Source of the DNA: Spirochaetaceae bacterium
GTDB lineage: Bacteria; Spirochaetota; Spirochaetia; CADAEX01
Length of the DNA stretch: 64,000 nt
Reading direction: 5' to 3'
NCBI GenBank assembly: GCA_009780675.1
Contig: WQZP01000008.1
Coordinates: 1 to 64,000, forward strand
The first letter of the stretch is position 1. Each line of letters starts with the position of its first letter. Shown here one piece after another: positions 56,276 through 62,588 of the stretch. The position numbers and the translations under genes were made by a program. The notes below the pieces were generated by a model. It had not been told where the DNA came from and did no database searches. It worked only from the letters and a program-made list of their open reading frames with translations.

Positions 56276-56299
56276 AAATACGCACACGTGTGCGCATTT
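56276..56299. repeat. Palindrome family member, left-most copy
   Basis: A 24-bp palindrome with AAAT/ATTT ends and core ACGCACAC|GTGTGCGC; one A/C mismatch reads as G-U on the minus-strand transcript. Flanking CCC/GGG extends the dyad to 30 bp (56273-56302). It lies just before the small minus-strand genes. Confidence 0.9.
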
Positions 56300-56338
56300 G
56301 GGAGCTTTTTAATTCCTCAAGGTCTATTCATCTATATA

Positions 56339-56542
56339 TTAATTTGCTTCTTTTTTTAAACCCTCCAATTTTTCAATACAATCATCAATAATTATTACAA
56401 GACCGTCAAAAGATTTATTTCTAAAATTGACGGGAATGTTATGTTCTTCTAGGGTCTGATAAAAATTAAAGAGATTGGTAATAACAAGAAGTTTGTTTTG
56501 GATTGCATCAATAACTTCATTGTTTGAAGGTGTGTACTTCAT
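56339..56542 (-). CDS. Small protein of unknown function, paralogue of the upstream gene
   Basis: A 67-aa helical protein. IQNKLLVITNLFNFYQTLEE...KSFDGLVIIIDDCIEKLEGL aligns with the C-terminal half of the 116-aa protein encoded at 56517-56867 (IINRLSTLDDLFTFYWYAHN...ESIEGIFSILGDCITELKEA). AAGGAGG precedes ATG 56542. It overlaps the paralogue by 26 bp, so the two are co-translated. Function unknown; it may form a heterodimer. Confidence 0.65.
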   Translation of the reverse strand: MKYTPSNNEVIDAIQNKLLVITNLFNFYQTLEEHNIPVNFRNKSFDGLVIIIDDCIEKLEGLKKEAN

Positions 56543-56867
56543 TAACAGCCTCCTTGAGTTCGGTTATACAGTCACCGAGTATTGAAAAAATGCCTTCAAT
56601 TGATTCTTTTTGAAAATCGGCTTTATTATGTGCATACCAGTAAAATGTAAAAAGATCGTCCAACGTAGAAAGCCTATTTATAATTTTCCAAATTTTATCT
56701 TGACTATCCATAGACTTATCCTGCTCTGTCGCTTGTGGTGTGTGAAGTTTCAAATACGAAATCGATTTTGTATTTGGCGACTCATAACACGGTGGAGATT
56801 TTTTTTCTGATGGAGCTTTTGAAAAGCTGGAGATTTTTGACTGTGAGGTCATTGCTTGTGATGTCAT
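56517..56867 (-). CDS. Small protein of unknown function carrying a palindrome in frame
   Basis: A 116-aa protein. The first 50 residues are low-complexity (MTSQAMTSQSKISSFSKAP...) and include a segment encoded by a palindrome copy (56752-56775; NTKSISYL). The last 60 residues are the helical domain shared with the next gene. An excellent ribosome site AAGGAGGTGTC stands before ATG 56867. The 198-bp structured unit lies immediately upstream, so its RNA would be the 5' leader. Not recognised. Confidence 0.62.
   Translation of the reverse strand: MTSQAMTSQSKISSFSKAPSEKKSPPCYESPNTKSISYLKLHTPQATEQDKSMDSQDKIWKIINRLSTLDDLFTFYWYAHNKADFQKESIEGIFSILGDCITELKEAVNEVHTFKQ
56752..56775. repeat. Palindrome family member inside a reading frame
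   Basis: AAAT/ATTT ends with core ACGAAATC|GATTTTGT; the single non-Watson-Crick position is G-T. Embedded in frame in the 116-aa minus-strand gene. Confidence 0.88.
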
Positions 56868-56878
56868 AAAGACACCTC

Positions 56879-57093
56879 CTTGTTGTTTGGTATTTCGGCA
56901 ATAAAAATAGCCGAACTGTTACCACGCCAACAAGGGCGCCCGGCCCTCACGGGTTCCCGGACAGTTCGACTATTATCAATAGATCGAGGTCTTTCAACAT
57001 CGTTTTATGTCAAAACCTCAATCTATTGATTAAAACAGGCACAAAAAAAGCCGCTATTGTGACGGTGCGGACGCCGCTTGTTGTTTGGTATTT
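56879..57093 (-). ncRNA. 198-bp unit bounded by 17-bp direct repeats with strong RNA folding on the minus strand
   Basis: CTTGTTGTTTGGTATTT occurs at 56879-56895 and 57077-57093. Between them, read on the minus strand, there are two long stems. One is 16 bp, arms at 57015-57030 and 56975-56990, with one G-U pair. The other is 14 bp, arms at 56961-56974 and 56906-56919, with one G-U pair; its loop holds CCC-GTGA-GGG (a GNRA tetraloop hairpin) and CGCC-CTTGTT-GGCG. A T7 run lies near 57043-57049. Both non-canonical pairs are G-U only for a minus-strand transcript, which supports an RNA read in that direction, directly 5' of the 116-aa gene. It matches no RNA class I know. Confidence 0.6.
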
Positions 57094-57129
57094 ATAGGAT
57101 AGTCCTAATGTAGATCTTTTGTCAATGCC

Positions 57130-57243
57130 AAATTCTGCACATGTGAGAATTTGGACTAACATTTAAGTATGAAATCGGCAATCGATTGCCGATTTTTGAT
57201 TAGGGAAAACAATTTGGGCAAATACGCAGACGACTGCCGTTTT
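57130..57243. repeat. Palindrome cluster, three copies
   Basis: Copies at 57130-57152 (TCTGCACA|TGTGAGA, one base short), 57172-57195 (CGGCAATC|GATTGCCG, perfect) and 57220-57243 (ACGCAGAC|GACTGCCG, imperfect), each with AAAT/ATTT-type ends. No convincing gene covers them, although a 75-aa frame 57169-57396 stays open through them. Confidence 0.9.
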
Positions 57244-57305
57244 GAACAAATTGGACAATATCCTCTTTGGAAAAAAAGGTTATACATCTTGCTTTTCTTA
57301 CTCCC

Positions 57306-57421
57306 AAATTCTGCACCAGTGCAGAATTTGCGCCCATTTTTTCAAATATCAACATTTTTAGTATCCAGACAAATGTTGCAACGCTACAATATTTAGCAAA
57401 TTCGCAGACGACTGCGAATTT
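57306..57421. repeat. Palindrome cluster, three copies including a pair with a 3-nt linker
   Basis: 57306-57329 (TCTGCACC|AGTGCAGA; the CA centre is the only mismatch), 57371-57394 (GTTGCAAC|GCTACAAT, decayed) and 57398-57421 (TCGCAGAC|GACTGCGA). The last two are separated by the trinucleotide AGC. Confidence 0.9.
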
Positions 57422-57549
57422 ATAGGACTATACACGAATAAATTGGACTTTTTTATTCGCTTTTAATTTTTCAAAATTGTTTTGTCCCAATTGCCAAAAA
57501 GACTAAATTTTATGCCGTGTATATTTTTTAACAACTTGAAAAACTTATA

Positions 57550-57615
57550 AAATTCGCAATCGATTGCGAATTTGAGAGTAAAGAATAATTCAAATTTTCA
57601 CTGCTGTGAAGATTT
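57550..57615. repeat. Palindrome cluster, two copies
   Basis: 57550-57573 (TCGCAATC|GATTGCGA, perfect) and 57592-57615 (TTTCACTG|CTGTGAAG, with one T-G pair and one central mismatch). Confidence 0.88.
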
Positions 57616-57649
57616 AAAGCAGATACAAAAAAATTATAAATTAAAAAAT

Positions 57650-57830
57650 AAATACGCAGGCGCCTGCGTATTTGGCCGATTTGAGTATCCAGCTAAATAT
57701 TGCAATTTGCAATATTTAGCAAATACGAAATCGATTTCGTATTTAGCAATGGGGAATTTGAACAAACACTTAAATGCGAAATCGGCACACGTGTGCCGAT
57801 TTTAACAAATGTGAAATCGAATTCACATTT
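57650..57830. repeat. Palindrome cluster, five copies including two linked pairs
   Basis: 57650-57673 (ACGCAGGC|GCCTGCGT, perfect), 57695-57717 (a 23-bp variant, perfect around one central base), 57721-57744 (ACGAAATC|GATTTCGT, perfect), 57779-57802 (CGGCACAC|GTGTGCCG, perfect) and 57807-57830 (GTGAAATC|GAATTCAC, one mismatch). Linkers between paired copies are AGC and TAAC. Confidence 0.92.
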
Positions 57831-57965
57831 AATCTTTTAAAAGTTGGAATGGAGCCCACTCTTTACAGAAGCGCAAAAAGTATCAAGGATTAGTAAAAAG
57901 TCTGTGAAGGAGTACTCCTTTTCAGACTGGGGGGATTTTTAAATGGAGCTTGAAACACCGAAGAA

Positions 57966-58313
57966 ATGGTTTTAGATTACCTTGTTTTTAGGGCAGAAAG
58001 AGCAGCCGAGGAATTACTTCAATTTGGCAGATATTGTCTTTGGCTAAAAGCAGAGGTTGGATATGGAAACTTTTATAAAGCCTTAGAACGAAGAAATATC
58101 ATCCCTCAATCTGCTGATTGGGCAATGCTGATATGTGAAAAGTTTGGAACAAATGTCACAACATTGCGACATTTGGCAAAACCCCAAGCACTCGGGGTTT
58201 TAGAACTAAAGGGCAAATCCGACAGCGCTGTCGGATTTGGGCAAACACTTAAAAAAGTTCACTTACAGAAAGGTAAAAACAGCGGGTTGGGTAAATTACT
58301 GCTTAGGCAATAA
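57966..58313 (+). CDS. DUF3102-like phage protein with palindrome-encoded C-terminal segment
   Basis: A 115-aa protein. Residues 8-60 (RAERAAEELLQFGRYCLWLKAEVGYGNFYKALERRNIIPQSADWAMLICEKFG) resemble DUF3102 phage proteins ('...G..L.EAK..L.HG.F..WLE......TA..F...'). The following 45 residues are encoded across three palindromes. A better start signal (GGGGGG, ATG 57943) lies 23 nt upstream in another frame and reaches a stop after ten codons (MELETPKKWF), so a -1 frameshift, a decayed start or a leader peptide is possible. Confidence 0.5.
   Translation: MVLDYLVFRAERAAEELLQFGRYCLWLKAEVGYGNFYKALERRNIIPQSADWAMLICEKFGTNVTTLRHLAKPQALGVLELKGKSDSAVGFGQTLKKVHLQKGKNSGLGKLLLRQ
58151..58238. repeat. Palindrome cluster inside the DUF3102-like gene, three copies
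   Basis: 58151-58174 (GTCACAAC|ATTGCGAC), 58178-58201 (AAAA/TTTT ends, CCCCAAGC|ACTCGGGG) and 58215-58238 (CCGACAGC|GCTGTCGG, perfect). The first two are separated by GGC. All three lie in the same open frame (24 nt is 8 codons). Confidence 0.88.
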
Positions 58314-58392
58314 GATTGTCTAGCAGTGCAGCATGAGGCTCTGGAGGAAAAATAAAATAGGGGTTAAAATTTATTGACAGATAAATTGAAGT

Positions 58393-58516
58393 CCCTTCCG
58401 CAGGCGTGCGGAAGGCCTTTGTGACAAAAATAAAAAGAGTCTGAACTATCAGAAAAAAATAGTTTAAATTTTGCAACGTTGTAAAGTTTAACAAATACGA
58501 AAACGTTTTCGCATTT
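58393..58516. repeat. Palindrome cluster, three copies including a linked pair
   Basis: 58393-58416 is a divergent GC-rich dyad (TTCCGCA GGCG TGCGGAA, without AAAT ends). 58466-58489 (TTTGCAAC|GTTGTAAA, two G-T pairs) and 58493-58516 (ACGAAAAC|GTTTTCGC, one A/C mismatch) are joined by the linker AAC. Confidence 0.85.
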
Positions 58517-58527
58517 GTTTTTTTCAT

Positions 58528-58778
58528 TACTTATTTTTAAATACGACAATAGAGTAAAACACAGCCTATTTTAAACCATTACTATATTATGATAATAAAC
58601 ACCATGTTGCGCATAAATGTGCTAGGCTTTAAAGCCTTGAGCCTCTGAGGGGAAAATAAAAAGATAAACAGATATGTTAATCGCTTTAAAATATGCAATT
58701 TAAAGAAAATATTAAATCATGAAAAATAAATAACTCCTGTTAAATGATTTAAACCACTGTTAGCATTAAACTGCTGTT
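58528..58778. other. AT-rich gap upstream of mor
   Basis: No gene seen. It contains a perfect 14-bp palindrome, AGGCTTTAAAGCCT (58624-58637). The promoter for mor is not clear. Confidence 0.5.
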
Positions 58779-59219
58779 ATGAAAAACAATAAATTAAGTA
58801 TTGTAGAAGACCTTATGTCAGCATGTGAAGAAGCTACAGGCAGCAAGGAAAAAGCCTTATGCGCTGTTCGTGCTTTGTGTAAAAAGTTTGGCGGTCAAAT
58901 TATTTATATTCCTTTTAAAGAGTCAAAAAAGATTACAGCAGAATATCTTAGAAAAGTACTTGTCCATAGTGCTGGAGAAAGCAACGGGGAAAAAATGCTT
59001 CTTAGAATTATGATTCTTATGGGAGGCGTTCAAATATATATCCCTATGGAGTATCGCGCGTTTCGTGATGAGATAGCAAAAGAAATTTACGAAAAATATG
59101 ATAGCAGCAGAAATAAGATGAGTGAATTATGTAACGAGCACCGCATAAGCTTTGCCCAATTATATCGCTTATGGCAAAGAGGTAAAGCATTAAAAATAAA
59201 TAAGGAGAATGAAAAATGA
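58779..59219 (+). CDS. Mor-family transcription activator (Mu-like prophage)
   Basis: A 146-aa protein. The N half is a dimerisation domain (CAVRALCKKFGGQIIYIPFKESKKI; a repeat-like GGVQIYIPMEYRAF) and the C-terminal HTH is FRDEIAKEIYEKYDSSRNKMSELCNEHRISFAQLYRLWQRG (residues 88-135). Mu Mor activates middle transcription. It directly precedes the head gene, with stop/start overlap (ATGA), which is not the Mu gene order and implies deletion of the intervening genes. Confidence 0.88.
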   Translation: MKNNKLSIVEDLMSACEEATGSKEKALCAVRALCKKFGGQIIYIPFKESKKITAEYLRKVLVHSAGESNGEKMLLRIMILMGGVQIYIPMEYRAFRDEIAKEIYEKYDSSRNKMSELCNEHRISFAQLYRLWQRGKALKINKENEK

Positions 59220-60130
59220 TTATTAAAGACGTGGTATTAGACGCACTTAGAACTATGGTAAAAGGTGAGTTCAGAACACAACTTGAATTTCTTATTGCTA
59301 ATGACATATATAAAACATTAGCAACAATAATTAGTTCAAATTCAAAAAGCAATACTTATGGTTGGCTTGGAAAATTTCCACAAATAAGGGAATGGGTTGG
59401 CGACAGAGTTTTAGAGTCAATAAAAGAAAGTTCTTATACTATTGAGAATAAAAAATATGAAGCAACACTTTCTATTGAACGCACAGATATTGAAGATGAC
59501 AACATTGGTATCTATAAGCCATTATCCCGCTCTATGGCAGATGAAGTTATTGCTTTTTTTAACCGCAATCTTGCGACTCTTTTAAAAGAAGGGTTTTCAA
59601 ATATATGCTATGACAAAGAACCTTTCTTTAGCGAAGAACATCCGGTTTATTCTAATGCAGATGGGACAGGGACAGCGGAAGAAGTGTCAAATATTTTAGG
59701 AGATAAAACAAAAAAAGGAAGTCCTTGGTTTCTTCTTTCTCTTTCAGGCTCGCTTAAACCATTTATTCTTCAACAAAGGAATAATCCAGAACTTGAAGAA
59801 ATAACTGATACTAAAAACGATACTGTTTTTTTAAAAGATAAATATCTTTATGGTGTTCGTTGGCGTGGTAGTTTTGGTTATGGATTTTGGCAGCAAGCTA
59901 TAGCGTCTAAAGAGCCACTCACTTCAGTTAATTTTGAAGCTGCACGGCTTCAAATGAGGCAATTTAAAAGAGATGGCGGAGATCCTCTTGGTATTGTACC
60001 TACCCATTTAGTAGTTAGTTCAGATAATGAAGTTGCTGCTTTACAAATACTTAAAGCCCAGCTTTTAGACAATGGTAAATCAAATATAAATTATAACACA
60101 GCGGAGCTTGTAGTATCTCCGTGGTTATAA
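59216..60130 (+). CDS. Mu-like major head subunit gpT
   Basis: A 304-aa capsid protein, the usual gpT length. The N-terminal NSKSNTYGWLGKFPQIREWVGDRV (about 43-66) and SFGYGFWQQAIASKEPL are characteristic of the Mu gpT family. AAGGAG precedes the ATG. It appears intact even though portal, protease and terminase genes are not in the window. Confidence 0.88.
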   Translation: MIIKDVVLDALRTMVKGEFRTQLEFLIANDIYKTLATIISSNSKSNTYGWLGKFPQIREWVGDRVLESIKESSYTIENKKYEATLSIERTDIEDDNIGIYKPLSRSMADEVIAFFNRNLATLLKEGFSNICYDKEPFFSEEHPVYSNADGTGTAEEVSNILGDKTKKGSPWFLLSLSGSLKPFILQQRNNPELEEITDTKNDTVFLKDKYLYGVRWRGSFGYGFWQQAIASKEPLTSVNFEAARLQMRQFKRDGGDPLGIVPTHLVVSSDNEVAALQILKAQLLDNGKSNINYNTAELVVSPWL

Positions 60131-60201
60131 TATAGATAAGTCTTTTTCCTTTGTGATATGAGGTAATATTTAGGATTTCATAATGGTTGAATTATTCCAT
60201 T

Positions 60202-60236
60202 ACACGCGGGCTTTTCTGCTTTCCCGCGTGTTTTTT
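60202..60236 (+). terminator. Rho-independent terminator after the gpT gene
   Basis: ACACGCGGG (60202-60210) / CCCGCGTGT (60223-60231), a perfect 9-bp stem with a 12-nt loop, then TTTTT. Confidence 0.88.
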
Positions 60237-60271
60237 ATTATTTGATAAAAAGTAATTTTAAAGTTTGGTTC

Positions 60272-60295
60272 AAATTTCCAAACGTTTGGAAATTT
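60272..60295. repeat. Palindrome family member, isolated right-most copy
   Basis: Perfect 24-bp palindrome with AAAT/ATTT ends and core TTCCAAAC|GTTTGGAA. It lies 1.75 kb away from the main array, between the gpT terminator and the gpP gene. Confidence 0.92.
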
Positions 60296-60324
60296 TTGGT
60301 TTAGGCTAATTACAAATATTAATA

Positions 60325-61449
60325 ATGTTTGAAAATAGGGTTAATTCAATGTCAGATTCTGCAAGTAACTTTGTCCAAGGTGACTCTGAGTCCCAAGAAA
60401 AAGAAAAAACTGAAGTCATTATTCGAGTATTACCTCAAGATAGTAATACTTTTCATAATCTTTTATGGAAAAGTGTAAAAGTTAAAAAGTCACTAGATGA
60501 AATATGCCACTCTGTTGAGCTAAAACTTCCTTTCAGTGAAAGGAATAAAATAAAAAGACATGATAAAATAGAAGTAAGAGTTTTTAATAAAAATTATACA
60601 GCCTCGAACAAAAGACCAAGACTTACAACTGTTTTTATTGATGAGATAACAGATTTAGCCACTGCAAAAGAAAGAAGCCTTGTTGTAATAGGGCGGTCTC
60701 CAGCAAGGGATATTATTGATTCAACTTGGACAGAGACACTTTTGGGTTCTACATCTTTTGAAAAGATTGTAAGAAATATAGGAGAAAAATTTAATATTCC
60801 ATTAGCCCTATTCCCAAGAAATTTAGAAACGCAACCAGTTTTCTCTTTTTCTTGGGACTCAGAGTCACCTTGGACAAAGTTACTTGCAGAAGCAGATAAT
60901 CAGGGACTAATTTTTACGAGTAATGAAGCTGGCGCGCTTTGTTTGTGGAAAGTTGCAGGTGAAAAAAGAAGTGAGGGGTTTTTTTTGGGGCTGGAAGAAA
61001 ATGAAAATAAAATAAAAAATGTAAGAAGTGTTCAAACCGTAGAAAATGGCGCAGGACAATTTAATACTTATGTTGTAATAGGCGGGGCAAATAAAGCAAT
61101 AGAAATTGATGACACTTGTAAAAACAATAGAGTTTTGACGATAAATCTTACTGACTTGATAGTATTTCCAGAAACTTTAAAAAGGAGGGCAAAAACGGAA
61201 TTACGGCGACGGCAAGAAATTAGAACTATTGTTTCTGTATCAGGCTGGGGGTTAGATGATTATCAACTTCAAAAGCTCGGCTGTACAGAAGAAAAAGAAG
61301 TTTTTTGGAATCCGAACTTTTTAATACCTGTCAAAATACCATCAAGTAATCTAAATGGCAATTATCTTATTTCTCAAGTTGAATATAATGCGGATCCATC
61401 AACTTTTTCTTGTGATATAACTTTAGTAAAAAGAGAGGCATATCTGTAA
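60325..61449 (+). CDS. Mu-like tail/baseplate protein gpP (late control D family)
   Basis: A 374-aa protein of the gpP/gpD baseplate-hub family. It has an N-terminal beta-rich domain (WKSVKVKKSLDEICHSVELKLPF; IKRHDKIEVRVFNKNYTA), SPARDIIDSTWT, and the hub domain with TVVVSVSGWG-like SVSGWGLDDYQL and PVKIPSSNLNGNYLISQVEYN. The start may be ATG 60325 or ATG 60349 (MSDSAS), the latter with AGGG upstream. Other tail genes are missing, so it is a remnant or under separate control. Confidence 0.85.
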   Translation: MFENRVNSMSDSASNFVQGDSESQEKEKTEVIIRVLPQDSNTFHNLLWKSVKVKKSLDEICHSVELKLPFSERNKIKRHDKIEVRVFNKNYTASNKRPRLTTVFIDEITDLATAKERSLVVIGRSPARDIIDSTWTETLLGSTSFEKIVRNIGEKFNIPLALFPRNLETQPVFSFSWDSESPWTKLLAEADNQGLIFTSNEAGALCLWKVAGEKRSEGFFLGLEENENKIKNVRSVQTVENGAGQFNTYVVIGGANKAIEIDDTCKNNRVLTINLTDLIVFPETLKRRAKTELRRRQEIRTIVSVSGWGLDDYQLQKLGCTEEKEVFWNPNFLIPVKIPSSNLNGNYLISQVEYNADPSTFSCDITLVKREAYL

Positions 61450-61546
61450 AATAATTCTTTTGTTCTAATCAAAAAGTTTATTTTTTATCATTTAAAAATC
61501 AATGCCATTACATATTATGTAATTATTATAAGAATTCTTTTCTCTG

Positions 61547-61738
61547 TCATTTTGCGTTTTTTTCGCTGCTCTTATCAATATGGCGGCGAGAATAAAACAT
61601 AAAAATACTGCCTAACCAGCTAATTCGCAGAGTGAGGGGTGTTGTCTGTTTCCAGTAATAGCCTAAAAGCGCCACTATTTTTGCATAGACTAAAGCTGAC
61701 TCCTCAATCTGCCCTATCTCTTGTCTTGAAAAAAGTCC
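61547..61738 (-). pseudogene. Protein-like fragment without a start codon
   Basis: A 63-codon open frame on the minus strand reads as a plausible protein tail (RQEIGQIEESALVYAKIVAL; TTPLTLRISWLGSIFMFYSR) and ends in a normal stop. No ATG, GTG or TTG near its 5' end and no ribosome site were seen, and an in-frame TAA lies just upstream. It is probably the 3' remnant of a lost gene; the family is not recognised. The rest of the gap 61450-61760 is AT-rich with nothing else evident. Confidence 0.35.
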
Positions 61739-61760
61739 TTATTGCTGTTATAATATATAT

Positions 61761-62225
61761 ATGTTGAAAGTATACCTCGAAACAACAATTTTCAATCGTT
61801 TTCTTGAAGAAAGTCGTGATTATAATATGGAAACAAGGATGCTTTTTGACAAAATACTGCAAAATGAGGTAGAAGCGTATTCATCAACCTACGTTATTGA
61901 AGAGCTTGATAGAGCGCCTGAACCTAAACGAAGTGAGATGTTAAACCTTATTCCAAAATACAAAATAACTATTTTGGAAATTGATCAAAGAGCCTATGAT
62001 TTATCGGAAACATATATCGAAATGGGAATAATTCCTAAAAAATTTAGAATAGATGGTATACATATTGCGATGGCAGCAATATATAATATGGATTGCATTG
62101 TTAGCTTGAATTTTCATCACATAAATAAACTTAAGACAAAAATGGCAGCCGAAATAATTCATCGTATGAAAGGATATAACAGTCCGTTTATATGTACCCC
62201 AATGGAGGTAATAGAACATGAATAG
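61761..62225 (+). CDS. PIN-domain protein (VapC-like)
   Basis: A 154-aa protein with PIN-fold acidic residues: MLKVYLETTIFNRF (Glu7 in place of the usual Asp), VIEELDRA, and DGIHIAMAAIYNMDCIVSLNFHHI (Asp-x-x-H-I-A-x-A). PIN domains of toxin-antitoxin systems are Mg-dependent RNases. The first catalytic Asp is changed to Glu, which may reduce activity. It overlaps the next small gene by 8 bp; here the toxin-like gene comes first and the antitoxin-like gene second. Confidence 0.72.
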   Translation: MLKVYLETTIFNRFLEESRDYNMETRMLFDKILQNEVEAYSSTYVIEELDRAPEPKRSEMLNLIPKYKITILEIDQRAYDLSETYIEMGIIPKKFRIDGIHIAMAAIYNMDCIVSLNFHHINKLKTKMAAEIIHRMKGYNSPFICTPMEVIEHE

Positions 62226-62388
62226 TTTTGAGAATCAGCTTGATGAGATAAGAATAAAACTGTATGAAGAAACAAAAGAAATGAGTAAAGAAGATATAAT
62301 CAAAAATGTGAATACCCATGCTCAAAAAATTGCACATGAGTTTGGAATCAAAATTGAAAAAATTGACTGCTCCCTAACTACTTCTTAG
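62218..62388 (+). CDS. Small antitoxin-like partner of the PIN protein
   Basis: A 56-aa helical protein: MNSFENQLDEIRIKLYEETK, then a helix around NTHAQKIAHEFGIKIEK. Its ATG (62218) overlaps the PIN stop (62225), with GGAGGTAATAG upstream as ribosome site. Size and coupling fit an antitoxin, but it has no recognisable DNA-binding fold. Confidence 0.6.
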   Translation: MNSFENQLDEIRIKLYEETKEMSKEDIIKNVNTHAQKIAHEFGIKIEKIDCSLTTS

Positions 62389-62588
62389 TTTCTCGATTTT
62401 AATCACCCTTATTATGCACAAATATAAGCTCAAAAACATGGCAAAAGATGTTTTTCTTCTATGATTAACAAACAACATATTTGGTTTTTCTCATTATCTA
62501 TTGAAGATAAATGAAATTTTTATTAAAATATCAGAATAAACAAATCAAGCAAAAAAGCTTTAAAATATAGATTACGCAAGAGGGAAAA

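Noticed and set aside
57169-57396. 75-aa plus-strand reading frame across palindromes
   Set aside because: No ribosome site, composition follows the palindromes, and there is no family resemblance; the frame is open mainly because the 24-bp units contain no stop in that register. Not listed as a gene.
57572-57805. 77-aa plus-strand reading frame across palindromes
   Set aside because: TTG start without ribosome site; the peptide consists largely of palindrome-encoded octapeptides. Kept only as an observation in the findings.
56276-58516. CRISPR array
   Set aside because: Repeats are not identical in sequence, spacing is irregular (26 bp to several hundred), there are no uniform spacers and no cas genes nearby.
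56276-58516. Integron attC sites (Treponema denticola has a chromosomal integron)
   Set aside because: attC sites have conserved GTTRRRY/RYYYAAC outer boxes, imperfect arms with extrahelical bases and sit between cassette genes with an integrase; here the dyads are near-perfect, lack those boxes, and no integrase is seen.
56276-58516. Series of rho-independent terminators
   Set aside because: The palindromes have no loop and no T tract, and they end in ATTT on both sides; many lie inside open frames.
53923-61449. Complete inducible prophage
   Set aside because: Most essential Mu functions are absent and no terminal repeats or integrase/transposase are visible in the window.
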